Assembly (NCBI GenBank): GCA_947568835.1
Contig: OX387608.1
Coordinates: 2,084,001-2,148,000, forward strand
Reading direction: 5' to 3'
DNA length: 64,000 bases
Source: Protonemura montana
Lineage: Eukaryota > Arthropoda > Insecta > Plecoptera > Nemouridae
Position 1 is the first letter of the stretch; each line of letters begins with the position of its first letter. The notes beneath the pieces were generated by a model. That model was not told where the DNA came from. It saw only the letters and a list, made by a program, of their open reading frames with translations, and ran no database searches. A program made the position numbers and the translations under genes. Positions 1-10,330 of the stretch are shown here, piece by piece.

Positions 1-1
1 T

Positions 2-3000
2 TTGCCGTCTATACTCCCATCCCTTGACCAGACTCAGATCCTGGAAAATTCAGTTGGCCAGCTCCAAGAGGATAAGAACGTGCAAGTAGCAGCAAACGAA
101 CGGAGTGCCCGACTAGCGGAAAAAGCTAGAAATGCTCGCCAGCGCAGAAAGGCTGCGGATGAGGCCCAGCGTCTTCTGCGTCTGGCTCAGGTTGCCGAGT
201 CGAAGCGTCGACGACTAGACGAAGCTTCTGAGGGACGACGCCTACAGCTTCTTGCTAAAAAGGCCGAGTCTGAGCGCCTCCGCTTGGCAAAATGTACGGA
301 AGAACAGCGCCTTCAGCGACTAGCCCTTAAGGCAGAGTCAAAGCGTTGCCGCTTGAGTGACGAAGCTGACGAACAGCGCCTTCAGCGACTAGCCCTTATG
401 GCAGAGTCAAAGCGTCGCCGCTTGAGTAACGAAGCTGACGAACAGCGCCTTCAGCGACTAGCCCTTATGGCAGAGTTCAAGCGTCGCCGCTTGAGCGACG
501 AAGCTGAGGAACAGCGCCTTCAGCGATTAAGCCAGAAGGCAGTTCAAACGCAGTGTGAAAGGCAGCATGAGACTACAGAGGCGCGCGAGAGCCGATTAGT
601 CGCCGCGCGGGAGCGATCTCAGCAGCGTCGAAATATAGAGACCAGGGATAAGCTCGCGGCGTTCGAAGTGGAAGTCTCTCAGCGCGCTGAGGAGGAGGCG
701 TCTCAACGCGCCCAAGAGGCTGAACTAGAGCAAAGCCAGCGAGTCGCGGTCGAGGCTATTGACGTGGCAGACGATCAGTTCGAACCTGATCTTGCTCCAG
801 TGAACCTTCATCCTTTCCACTTGGAGGCTGCACGGCAAGACGTCGCTGACGTCGCCCTTTTTCACTGCGGCAGAATGGACGAAGTATGCAGGGTGTGCGG
901 CGCTCTGTACTTCGCAGGAGAGCGTCCTTCTGACAAAATTTACAAACTCTGTTGTCACTCGGGCAACGTAATCCTCGAGCCTCTCCTCGCGTATCCCGAT
1001 TTAATGCATGCGTTGCTGACCGGAGATCATTGCGAGTCTAAGAACTTCCGCAAAAACATCCGGTCGTACAACAGTTCGCTCTCCTTCGCTTCAGTCGGAG
1101 TTAAGACGGACATCCCCCAGGGCCGTGGCACATACTGTTTTCGTGTCCATGGCAACATCCAGCATAGGATCGGCCATATGGGGCAGGCGGTGCAGAAGCC
1201 CCTCTATTCGCACCTGTACTTTCTTGACGCGGAACAAGCGAAGACGCATCGAATGGACAGGCGCCAGAATGCTAATCTGCTACCCAACCTGCTTCATGAG
1301 CTGGACGCGCTGGTTCGCGAAATAAATCCTTTTGCCCAAGGGCTTAAAACGTTAGGTCAGGTGGAGGCCGACGACAGGATCCGTGCAGCTGCCGAGGGGC
1401 GACCCGAGGTCATGGCCGAACTGCGTTTCGTGGATGACCGACGGCGGCTGTACGAAAATCCTACGGCCCACGAGGTGGCCGTTGTTTATCAGAGCGTTGA
1501 CGGTGGCATGCCTCCTCTAGGACGTGATATTCGTATCCATACTCGTGGCGGATTTATTGAGCAGCTGTCTGTCCTGTCGCCCAACACGGATCCGCTCAGC
1601 TACGTGCTGTTGTTCCCACGTGGAGAACCCGGCTGGCAACGAGGTATGCCGCACACCAGGCAATCTAAGCACAGCGTCGTCACTCTAATGGAGTTTTATA
1701 GCCATCGACTCCACGAGCGTGTCGGCGCCTTCCATCCAGTGCTGCACGCCGGCAAGCTGACGCAGCAGTTTATGGTAGACGCCTATATCAAGGTTGAGGG
1801 AAATCGCCTTGAGTTCGTCATCAGGAACCAGAAAACGCTGCGCGCCGAACTCTACAGTGGGCTCATGGACCACTTGGCGAACCGTGCTGAGCGGCAGGGC
1901 TGCAATGTCGGGAAGATGGTGATTCTGCCTTCCAGTTTCATCGGAAGCCCCAGGCATTGCCAGCAGCTATATCAAGACGCTATGAGTATCGTCACCAAGT
2001 TTGGAAAACCCGATCTTTTCCTTACTATGACGTGTAATCCGAAGTGGCCTGAGATTCAGACGAGCCTAGCGGCGTACGAAAGGGCAGAAGACCGACCCGA
2101 TCTCACCGCGCGAGTATTCCAACTTAAACTCAAGGAGCTCATGTCTGATCTCACCAAGAGGCACGTGCTGGGCGTTCCCATGGCTCACTTCCACGTGATC
2201 GAGTTCCAAAAACGTGGACTCCCTCACGCTCACATCCTGGTAATCCTTCGCGACGAGGACAAGATCCGCACTCCCGAGGAGGTAGACGCACTTATCTGTG
2301 CCGAGTTGCCCGATCCGGTGACCGAGGAGAGACTGCACAAGGTCATCGTGTCGTCGATGATCCACGGCCCGTGCGGCGCTCGGAACATGTCCTCTGTGTG
2401 CATGGAGGACGGAAAGTGTAAGAAGAAGTTCCCCAAGTCGTTCACAGATGTGACTGTGGTCAACGAGGGGGGTTTCACCGTCTATCGCCGTCGAGAGAGC
2501 GGGCAGACGCATACCATCTCAGGAAGAGTGGTCGACAACCGAGACGTAGTGCCTTACAACAAGTACTTAAGCTCCAAGTTTGACTGCCACCTGAACATCG
2601 AGCACTGTGGATCCGCGAAGACGGTCAAGTACCTGTGCAAGTACGTGTACAAAGGTCACGACTGTGCCAGGGTCCAGCTCCGCGTCTCTGTCCCCGCGGA
2701 GGGCGATCATGAGCCACGTCCAGCGCACGGTGCCCAGCAAGAGTTGGTGTGGGACGAGGTCTCACAGTTCATCGACTCTCGCTACGTGAGTCCCCAAGAG
2801 GCTGCGTGGAGAATTTTCGGATTTGAAATGCACGAAAAGTCGCACACTATCATCCGTTTGGCGATCCACCTCGAGGGTGACCACATGGTCACGTTCCGTC
2901 CTGGAGACGAGGAAGCCGCAGCAGAACGCGGCAGGGCTGCGCTGACTACGCTGACGGCATGGTTTGCGCTGAATAGTAGCAACCCGGCGGCACGGCAGTA

Positions 3001-5146
3001 CAAGTACATCGACATCCCGTACCACTTCCGTTTCGAGGGCAAAGCGTGGAAGCCACGAAAGCGAGGTGCCGGCTCCATCATCAGCCGAATGTACTCCGTG
3101 ACGCCCCGGCAGATCGAGCGATACCATCTTCGTCTCCTTTTGCTACACGTCGCCGGCGCCACCTCATTCGAGGACGTGCGCACGTTCCAGGGTAGGGTTT
3201 ACGCTACCTTCAAGGAAGCTGCCGTGGCACGCAACCTGCTCATGGACGACGACGAGTGGCAGAAATGTCTGCAGGAGGCGGTTGCTATAAAGATGCCAAA
3301 CGAACTTCGTCAGCTGTTTGCTATCATTTGCGCGTTCTGTCAGCCTCTTGACCCGCTGTCTCTATGGGAGCGTTTCAAGGGCGATTTCTGCGAAGATTTC
3401 GCCCGAGAACACGACCCCATCGAGGCAGAACAGTTGGCCCTGAATTCCATCCAGTCCGTCCTTGCCCTACACCGCCTGACCAACGCCGAAATCGGTTTGC
3501 CGGCGCCTCGAGTGCCAGTCATCGTTGCTGTCGACGAGCAGTTCGACCAGACCGCCGAAAGGGAAGAGGCCGAGGAGAACGTGGTGAAGCTCAACGGCAG
3601 GCAGCGCGTGGCATTCGACGCGGTGATGGCAGCAATCGACGACCCGAACGCCGAGCAGAGGTGCTTCTACCTGGACGGCCCGGGCGGCAGCGGGAAGACC
3701 TTCCTATACAACACCCTCATCAGCACGCTGCGAGCCCGAGGCGAGCGAGCCGTGGCCGTCGCGTGGACGGGCATTGCGGCGACGTTACTGAAGGGAGGGA
3801 GGACCTGCCACTCGCGATTTCGATTGCCTGTTCCGATTGTGGAAAACAGCACGTCTGGCGTGAAGCCCAACTCCGCCGAGGGCGCTTCGCTGAGGGCGGC
3901 CAAGGTCATCATCTTGGATGAAGGACCCATGGCGCCTCTGCTGGCCCTGAACGTGATCGAGCGGACGCTAAGAGACGTGACAAACGATGAGCGTCCGTTC
4001 GGCGGAAAGGTGATCGTTATCGGCGGGGATTTTAGGCAGTGCCTCCCAGTCGTTCGAAATGGCAACCGAACGACCATTGTCGAGCAATGCATTAAGCGTG
4101 GCGCGCTTTGGTCGTTGTTCCGCACCCTCGAGCTGCGCGCGAACATGCGCGCCAACCCAGGCGAAGTAGAGTTCGTCGAGTGGCTCTTGCGTGTCGGAAA
4201 CGGCGAGATTTTGAATGACTGCCACCTCCCGGATGACACCATCGCATTACCTGTCCAATGCGTCGTGGACTGCGTCATTGACGCCGTCTTCGGCACGAGC
4301 ATTAGTGCTGCCGAGATGGCCGTGATGCAAGACCATGCCATCCTCTGCCCGAAGAACGTGGAGTCTTTGAACATCAATGACAACGTTCTTGAGCGCCTCG
4401 AAGGTGACGTGTTCGAATACTGCAGCGCCGACACTGTCGATGTCAGTGAAGGCGAAGATGGCGACGTTTTGGCTACCGATTATCCCGTAGAATATCTAAA
4501 TTCATTAACGCCATCCGGGATGCCACCGCACAAGCTTCGTCTGAAAGTTCATGCAATCGTGATGCTCATGAGGAACGTCGACGTGAGAGCCGGCCTATGC
4601 AATGGGACTCGACTCAGCGTTGTTGCACTCCACGAGCACGTGATCGACTGCAGGATCATCGGAGGGCGCTGTGCGGGACGACGCACTTTCCTATGTAGAG
4701 TCAATTTAACTCCCTCGGACATTGGCATGCCCTTTACGATGACAAGGCGCCAGTTTCCGATCCGTCTGGCATTCGCCATGACCATCAACAAAGCCCAAGG
4801 TCAATCTTTAAAGAGGGTGGGAATTCATTTAGAAAAACCAGTATTCGGACACGGTCAGCTATACGTGGCGCTTTCTCGGGCTCGCTCTTTGGACTCAATC
4901 TTCGTGGCAGTCGCCGGTAACGAGGCGCAGGGCAAGTTGATCGTCTCGAGCAACACCACCTTCACCAAGAACATCGTGTACCAGGAGGTGCTCGAGATTC
5001 ATGCGCCGGACCACCAGGCAGCGGATCCTTCCTCGCGTAGTGGCTATCAAGAGGCTGACCAGCAGGCCCTTGAGCAGTCGCTTAGTCAACTCGCTGTTTC
5101 GGATGCGGATGAAGAAGTTCCAATGGACGCCTCCTCCTCCTCCTAA
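2..5146 (+). CDS. Helitron-like Rep-helicase (HUH nuclease plus PIF1-like helicase), N-terminus cut by window edge
   Basis: This is the replication and transposition protein of a rolling-circle transposon, expected to act in the nucleus on single-stranded element DNA. The frame is open for 1714 codons. The apparent start is only the window edge, because the matching gene in E5 has 111 more codons upstream. Domains in order: basic STPR-like 23-residue repeats (about residues 35-175); a Cys/His cluster (about 288-319); the HUH motif in LPHAHILVIL (His742 and His744); a tyrosine motif KYLCKYVYKG (Tyr877, Tyr881, Tyr883); and a PIF1-type helicase with Walker A GPGGSGKT (1226-1233), Walker B ILDEG (about 1305), GGDFRQCLP, LRANMRA, INKAQGQS and YVALSRAR. 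It ends in a Glu/Asp/Ser tail. The codons are GC-rich against AT-rich surroundings. The protein matches residues 112-1825 of the E5 protein, apart from the edge start. Confidence 0.93.
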   Translation: MPSILPSLDQTQILENSVGQLQEDKNVQVAANERSARLAEKARNARQRRKAADEAQRLLRLAQVAESKRRRLDEASEGRRLQLLAKKAESERLRLAKCTEEQRLQRLALKAESKRCRLSDEADEQRLQRLALMAESKRRRLSNEADEQRLQRLALMAEFKRRRLSDEAEEQRLQRLSQKAVQTQCERQHETTEARESRLVAARERSQQRRNIETRDKLAAFEVEVSQRAEEEASQRAQEAELEQSQRVAVEAIDVADDQFEPDLAPVNLHPFHLEAARQDVADVALFHCGRMDEVCRVCGALYFAGERPSDKIYKLCCHSGNVILEPLLAYPDLMHALLTGDHCESKNFRKNIRSYNSSLSFASVGVKTDIPQGRGTYCFRVHGNIQHRIGHMGQAVQKPLYSHLYFLDAEQAKTHRMDRRQNANLLPNLLHELDALVREINPFAQGLKTLGQVEADDRIRAAAEGRPEVMAELRFVDDRRRLYENPTAHEVAVVYQSVDGGMPPLGRDIRIHTRGGFIEQLSVLSPNTDPLSYVLLFPRGEPGWQRGMPHTRQSKHSVVTLMEFYSHRLHERVGAFHPVLHAGKLTQQFMVDAYIKVEGNRLEFVIRNQKTLRAELYSGLMDHLANRAERQGCNVGKMVILPSSFIGSPRHCQQLYQDAMSIVTKFGKPDLFLTMTCNPKWPEIQTSLAAYERAEDRPDLTARVFQLKLKELMSDLTKRHVLGVPMAHFHVIEFQKRGLPHAHILVILRDEDKIRTPEEVDALICAELPDPVTEERLHKVIVSSMIHGPCGARNMSSVCMEDGKCKKKFPKSFTDVTVVNEGGFTVYRRRESGQTHTISGRVVDNRDVVPYNKYLSSKFDCHLNIEHCGSAKTVKYLCKYVYKGHDCARVQLRVSVPAEGDHEPRPAHGAQQELVWDEVSQFIDSRYVSPQEAAWRIFGFEMHEKSHTIIRLAIHLEGDHMVTFRPGDEEAAAERGRAALTTLTAWFALNSSNPAARQYKYIDIPYHFRFEGKAWKPRKRGAGSIISRMYSVTPRQIERYHLRLLLLHVAGATSFEDVRTFQGRVYATFKEAAVARNLLMDDDEWQKCLQEAVAIKMPNELRQLFAIICAFCQPLDPLSLWERFKGDFCEDFAREHDPIEAEQLALNSIQSVLALHRLTNAEIGLPAPRVPVIVAVDEQFDQTAEREEAEENVVKLNGRQRVAFDAVMAAIDDPNAEQRCFYLDGPGGSGKTFLYNTLISTLRARGERAVAVAWTGIAATLLKGGRTCHSRFRLPVPIVENSTSGVKPNSAEGASLRAAKVIILDEGPMAPLLALNVIERTLRDVTNDERPFGGKVIVIGGDFRQCLPVVRNGNRTTIVEQCIKRGALWSLFRTLELRANMRANPGEVEFVEWLLRVGNGEILNDCHLPDDTIALPVQCVVDCVIDAVFGTSISAAEMAVMQDHAILCPKNVESLNINDNVLERLEGDVFEYCSADTVDVSEGEDGDVLATDYPVEYLNSLTPSGMPPHKLRLKVHAIVMLMRNVDVRAGLCNGTRLSVVALHEHVIDCRIIGGRCAGRRTFLCRVNLTPSDIGMPFTMTRRQFPIRLAFAMTINKAQGQSLKRVGIHLEKPVFGHGQLYVALSRARSLDSIFVAVAGNEAQGKLIVSSNTTFTKNIVYQEVLEIHAPDHQAADPSSRSGYQEADQQALEQSLSQLAVSDADEEVPMDASSSS

Positions 5147-5448
5147 ATCCTATCATTGTTCTATCCCTTACATTTGCAATAGCGGTAACATTTCCTAGAT
5201 AAATTTAAATTCAGTAAGGCTAGGTAGGGCAGACCAGGAACCGTGACTAGCACGGCAGGTAGCAACCCAATTCTTATATATTTCACCATGCTGACACGCT
5301 TTTCTGCTGCAGGTATAAAGCACCGGACGCCGCATAGCCCTTTAACTTCACGACCATTGCGCTCGCATGTGGACACTCTAACGGAACTGCTCCTCCCAAA
5401 GCTAGACAATTATGCATGTGCATTAATTGATAGATTATATTGTACATA

Positions 5449-6204
5449 CATTTAGTAAAGTAGTTACTTCTAACTAATAGTATTAGAAATGCAGCCTGCT
5501 GTTTTCCATTTGCATGTCATGCATGTTCCAAAAAAAAAAATAAATAAATAAAAAAACATATCGTAGATTTAGTAAAGTAGTTACTAAGTAGTAAGTAGTA
5601 GTAGTTGGTAAGCAAGTAGTTTATAGTTATGCAACCTGCTGTTTTCCATCTGCATGTCATGCATGTTCAAAAAAACAAAAAAACAAAAAAAAATACCATA
5701 GATTTAGTAAAGTAGTTACTAAGTAGTAATAAGTAGTAGTTGGTTAGTAAGTAGTTAATAGTTATGCAACCTGCTGTTTTCCATCTGCATGTCATGCATG
5801 TTCAAAAAAACAAAAAAACAAAAAAAAATATCATAGATTTAGTAAAGTAGTTACTAAGTAGTAAGTAGTAGTAGTTGGTTAGTAAGTAGTTAATAGTTAT
5901 GCAACCTGTTGTTTTCCATCTGCATGTCATGCATGTTCAAAAAAACAAAAAAACAAAAAAAAATACCATAGATTTAGTAAAGTAGTTACTTAGTAGTAAG
6001 TAGTAGTAGTAGTTGGTTAGTAAGTAGTTAATAGTTATGCAACCTGCTGTTTTCCATCTGCATGTCATGCATGTTCAAAAAAACAAAAAAACAAAAAAAA
6101 TATCATAGATTTAGTAAAGTAGTTACTAAGTAGTAAGTAGTAGTAGTTGGTAAGTAAGTAGTTAATAGTTATGCAACCTGCTGTTTTCTATCTGCATGTT
6201 TGCA
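5449..6204. repeat. 3' UTR tandem repeat, about 130-bp unit, about six copies
   Basis: Each unit runs through TTTAGTAAAGTAGTTACT, AGTAGTAAGTAGTAG, ATGCAACCTGCTGTTTTCC and CTGCATGTCATGCATGTTC, then an A-rich stretch of the form CAAAAAAACAAAAAA. The first unit is degenerate. E5 has the same six copies at 32162-32917, while E6 has about four, so copy number changes between elements. Confidence 0.85.
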
Positions 6205-6482
6205 ATTTTTTTAAGGTCACAATCTTACTTTCGTGTCGGTCTTTTTACTGCATGTTTCTCTTTTCTTGATTCTATCTTGGAATGTCAAACCAACTAACCA
6301 CCAAGCATGATAGCATTGCACCAGTCTAAAAACTGAACAATGCATCCTACCTCTCCGACACAGTTGATCCTTGCATGAATCCTTGCATGTCCGCACATCA
6401 GAGATTCCTGTTGCTTGCAACGGGCTGCACAATCTTTGATAGTGTAAGGCAGAGGCGATGTAGTGTGCGACGATCGCCATGC

Positions 6483-6509
6483 TGCCGGGGCGGGATGGGG
6501 GCCCCGGCA
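6483..6509. other. GC-rich 9-bp hairpin in the element 3' region
   Basis: TGCCGGGGC (6483-6491) and GCCCCGGCA (6501-6509) are exact reverse complements around a 9-base loop. The hairpin is kept in E5 (33196-33222) and E6 (44614-44640) inside otherwise AT-rich DNA. It shares the TGCC/GGCA base with the two terminal hairpins downstream. Its role is unknown. Confidence 0.7.
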
Positions 6510-7228
6510 TAACAATTATTTTTAAAATTCTCTCACTTAACAGCTTGAATACAATTAGAAACTTTTCATTTCTCCAAGAATGGTGCCTCTCTCTTGCCGT
6601 CTATTTTTATTTTGTTTTAGACCCCCCCTCCCCCTGCCAATCGTGGAGAAGGAACTTCTTCATGGCACCATTGCGGAGATTACTTTCAATAACGAATGAA
6701 CAGTGGCGATACTGCGACATGGCTGGTCTGCATTGACTGTTGCTTTCAAATTGTCAAAGTTTTCAACGCAAATCGTCGTAAACATGTGAATATTTCTTAT
6801 ATTTGTAAAAATGATCATAATATTGGCAAATAAAAATTACAGTAATGAATAGGTACATTTTTTGTGTGTTTAATCTTCAAAAAAAAACCTTCGTCACTGA
6901 AACCAAACCAAAAATATTTGTAATGATTCCTTTCTGTCCAAAAAGCACACCAAATGGTTGTGTCCTTATAAGCAATGCTGCTGGTTAGCCATCATCGTTG
7001 AAAGTACTGGCGGAAATCAGGCATAGTATGGTATATCAAGTCGTAAGGGCACAATACTTTGTTTTCTTGCCATTTTTTCAGTACTTTATTTTGTTGTCCC
7101 ATAAAAGTTTCTTAAATGTATGCGTAGAGGCTACATTAAGTGTTAAGTCTCAGTTCGGTCCCAGGGCTTAGGGACTAGATTTTGGCTTAGGCCCATATAT
7201 TTTTGTCACGACTTATCCTATCGGCACA

Positions 7229-7252
7229 TGCCCTATGGGCATAGGGTACTAG
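7229..7252 (+). other. Inner Helitron-type 3' end motif (hairpin plus CTAG)
   Basis: TGCCC-TAT-GGGCA (7229-7241) is followed seven bases later by CTAG (7249-7252). This is the layout of a Helitron 3' terminus, but it lies 117 bases inside the real end. It recurs at 33942-33965 (E5) and 45360-45383 (E6). It may be a former or alternative terminus. Confidence 0.6.
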
Positions 7253-7343
7253 AAAAATAGTAGTGAGCTATTTGTCATTGTTAATCAAAGTTCAAAGACA
7301 ATACTAATACTAAAATAAAACCACTAGGGATAAGAACAACAGG

Positions 7344-7369
7344 TGCCGTTAGGCATCGGGTACTGCTAG
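7344..7369 (+). other. Outer 3' terminus of E1 (hairpin plus CTAG)
   Basis: TGCC-GTTA-GGCA (7344-7355) is followed ten bases later by CTAG (7366-7369) and then TT. The same end closes E3 (17248), E4 (21593), E5 (34082), E6 (45500), E7 (51029), E8 (53739), E9 (59363) and E10 (63458). The flanking T on each side fits insertion between two T residues, which is known for Helentrons. Confidence 0.85.
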
Positions 7370-10330
7370 TTAACCTTATATAAAAGCTTTAAAATTGTGA
7401 TGTTCAACTTTTTAGTTTGTGGGTAGCTGGCTGGGTGGGTGGCTGGGATGTAACCGGCCGCTCTACTGGTTATGGAAATTGCGAAATGAGACTCAAAACG
7501 TACGGAAATGGGCTAGAATTTTTCAGAATTAACTTTTACATTGGCGTGCGACATTTTCACAGCGATTAAAAATCGTTTTCATGGTGAAAAGTTGCTAAAT
7601 ATGACGGCAAGATATCTCAGAGCCAGGCGATGCAGCTCGATTTTATAACTATTTTAATACTCAAGTTTTTCTAGCCTCGAGCTTTGCGGTGATTTTTCAT
7701 GCATTCGTAATAAAGTTGTTGATGTAATTGAGCGAAAACACATTCAATTGCGATCGTTTAACGTGAAAAAGAATTAATTTTGCTAATAAACTGACAGCTT
7801 TGATCAATTGTTTGCTTTTTTGACACCACTTCAAGGTGTACGAAATCGTGAATGTATCTTTTCGGCAGTGCATTCAGGAAATTCAAACGTCAAATTTAAA
7901 CGTCAAAGTCAACGTCAATGTCAAATTCAATTTCAAAATCTCCAAAACTGAACGGAAAAACGTGTGAAATTGGCTTCTATTGTTCAAATACAGTTTTACA
8001 TCCTGCTACGTCTTTTTCACGATGATTTAAAAGTGTTTTAGTAAAGTAAAGTATCAAAAATATTGTTGGTGTTCGGCTAGCAAGATACAAAAGAGTCACT
8101 TGATTGATCTCGACATTGTATGGTATTGTATATGATTGTATTATACTGCATGGTGTTGTATGGTATTTTATTGTAATGTATGGTATTCTATGGTATTCTA
8201 TGGTATTGGATGTTATTGGATGGTTTTGAATATTATTGTTTGATATTGTATGGTATTGAATGAAATTGTATGGCATTCTATAGTATACGACAGTATTCTA
8301 TGGAATTCTATGGTATTCTATGGTATTCTATGGTATTCTATGGTATTCTATAGTATTCAATTGTATTCTATGGTATTCTATGGTATTCTATGGTATTCTA
8401 TGGTATTCTATGGAGTTCTATGGTATTCTATGGTAATCTATGGTATTCTATGGTATTCAATGGTATTCTATGGTATTCTATGGTATTCTATGGTATTCTA
8501 TGGTTCTCTATTATAAACTTTGGTATGCTTTGGTATTCTATTGTATTCTATGGTATTTTATGGTATTATATGGTATTCTATGGTATTCTATGGAATTCTA
8601 TGTTATTCTATCATAAACTATGGTATTCTATGATATTCTATGATATTCTATGTTATTCTATTATAAACTTCGGAATTCTATGGTATTTTATGGTATTCTA
8701 TGGTATTCTATGATATTCTATTGTATTATATGGTATTCTATGGTATTCTATGGTATTCTATGGTATTCTATGATATTCTATGGTATTTTATGATATTCTA
8801 TGGTATTATTTGGTATTTTATGGTATTTTATGGTATTCTATGGTATTCTATGGTATTTTTTGGTATTCTATGGTATTCTATGGTATTCTATGATATTCTA
8901 TGGTATTATTTTGTATTCTATGGTATTCTATGGTATTCTATGGTATTCTATGGTGTTCTATGGTGTTCTATGGTGTTCTATGGTGTTCTATGGTGTTCTA
9001 TGGTATTCTATTGTATTCTATGGTATTCTATGGTATTCTATAATATTCTATGGTATTCTATGGTATTGTTTGGTATTGTATGGTATTGTATGGTATTGTA
9101 TGGTATTCTAAGGTATTATTTGGTATTCTATGGTGTTCTATGGTGTTCTATGGTGTTCTATGGTGTTCTATGGTATTCTATGGTATTCTATGGTATTCTA
9201 TAATATGCTATGAAGTTCTATAGTATTCTATGATATTGTATGGTATTTTATGGTATTCTATGGTATTCTATGGTATTCTATGGTATTTAATGGTATTCTA
9301 TGGAGTTATATGGTATTCTATGATATTGTATGGTATTCTATAGTCTTCTACGGTATTCTATGGTATTCTATGGTATTCTTTTGTATAATATAATATTATA
9401 TGGTATTCTATGGTATTCTATGGTATTTTATAATATTTTACGGAGTTCTATGGTATTATATGGAGTTGATGGTATTCTATGGTGTTCTATGGTGTTCTAT
9501 GGTGTTTTATGGTATTTTATTGTGTTCTATGGTGTTCTATGGTATACTATGGTGTTCTATGGTGTTCTATGGTGTTCTTGGGTGTGCTATGGTATTCTAT
9601 GGTATTCTATTGTGTTCTATGGTATTCTTTGGTGTTCTTTGGTATTCTATGGTATTCTATGGTATTCTATTGTATTCTTTGGTATCCTATGGTATTCTAT
9701 GGAATTTTATAATATTCTATGGTATTCTATGGAGTTCTATGGTATTCTATGATATTGTATGGTATTCTATAGTATCCTATGGTATTCTTTGGTATTCTAT
9801 GGAGTTCTATAGTATTCTTTTATAAACTATGGTATTCTATAGAGTTTTTTGGTATTCTATGATAATCTATGGTATTCTATGGTCTTTTATGGTGTTCTAT
9901 GGTATTCTTTTGTGTTCTATGGTATTCTATGGCATTCAATGGTATTCTATGATATTCTATGGTATTCTATGGAGTTCTATGGAATTATTTGGTATTCTAT
10001 GGTATTCTATGGTATTCTTTGGTATCCTTTGGTATTCTTTTGGTATACTATGGTATTCTTTAGTATTCTATGGTATTCTTTGGTATTCTTTGGTATTCTT
10101 TGGTATTCTATGGTATTCTTTGATATTGTATGGTATTCTATGGTATTCTATGGAATTCTATGATATTGTATGGCATTGTATGGTATTCTATGGTTTTTTA
10201 TGGTATTCTTTGACAGTGTAGGGTATTGTATGGTATTCTATGGAATTCTATGATATTGCATGGTATTCTATGGTATTGTTTGGTATTCTATGGTATTGTA
10301 TGGTATTGTTTGGTTTTGTTTGGAAGTGTA
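7370..10330 (+). mobile_element. Non-autonomous Helentron-like element E2 (HINE-like), 3' end missing
   Basis: It starts TTAACCTTATATAAAAGC directly after E1. A conserved body follows: a GGGTGGCTGG-rich patch, a nested inverted repeat at 7554-7590 (TTTTCAC...GTGAAAA around CGATT...AATCG), and AACGTCAA repeats near 7890-7930. A TGGTATTCTA satellite follows from about 8111. No coding potential is credible. At 10330, inside a segment that in E4 and E8 continues as GGTATTAAATG, the sequence switches to a LINE, so the usual 3' end is absent. This is the short-body subfamily shared with E8 and E10. Confidence 0.8.
8111..10330. repeat. TGGTATTCTA decamer minisatellite (array in E2)
   Basis: The array is over 2 kb of a 10-bp unit with variants such as TGGTGTTCTA, TGGAGTTCTA and TGATATTGTA. 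Variants cluster, for example runs of TGGTGTTCTA near 8950-9000 and 9130-9170. The unit has no stop codon on the plus strand and is not a multiple of three, so all three plus frames read the same decapeptide, MVFYGILWYS. The long open frames here are therefore not genes. Confidence 0.95.

Larger units (their letters stand above)
1..7369 (+). mobile_element. Helentron-like autonomous element E1 (3' part; 5' end lies outside the window)
   Basis: The right end is CTAG at 7366-7369, preceded by a TGCC/GGCA hairpin at 7344-7355. This is a Helitron-superfamily 3' end. The next element begins at once with TTAACCTTATATAAAAGC. Every stretch compared with 26714-34082 (element E5) matches at a constant offset of 26713, without indels, and the match stops right at this terminus. 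The element holds a Rep-helicase gene and a long 3' non-coding region. No AP-endonuclease domain is visible, which fits a proto-Helentron/Helitron2 better than a full Helentron; that subclass is an inference. Confidence 0.88.
5147..7369 (+). other. 3' non-coding region of E1
   Basis: No gene is supported here. The region holds a tandem repeat block (5449-6204), a GC-rich hairpin (6483-6509), a possible polyadenylation signal AATAAA (6829-6834) and two Helitron-type end motifs (7229-7252 and 7344-7369). Its sequence recurs in E5 (31860-34082), in E6 (43422-45500) and in diverged form in E7 (about 49980-51029), so it is an element module and not host DNA. Short minus-strand open frames recur only because the DNA does. 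Confidence 0.75.

Noticed and set aside
3364-4434. Frames of 185 and 255 residues overlapping the helicase (also in E5 and E6)
   Set aside because: GC-rich coding DNA gives open shadow frames; the Rep-helicase frame holds all the motifs.
6217-6510. 97-residue minus-strand frame, recurring in E5 and in part in E6
   Set aside because: It spans the GC-rich hairpin of the 3' module and recurs only because the DNA is copied.
8250-10221. Long plus-strand open frames of repeated MVFYGILWYS, also in 18529-21213, 51907-53681, 55040-59019 and 60116-63370
   Set aside because: They are the translation of a stop-free 10-bp satellite and occur in all plus frames at once.
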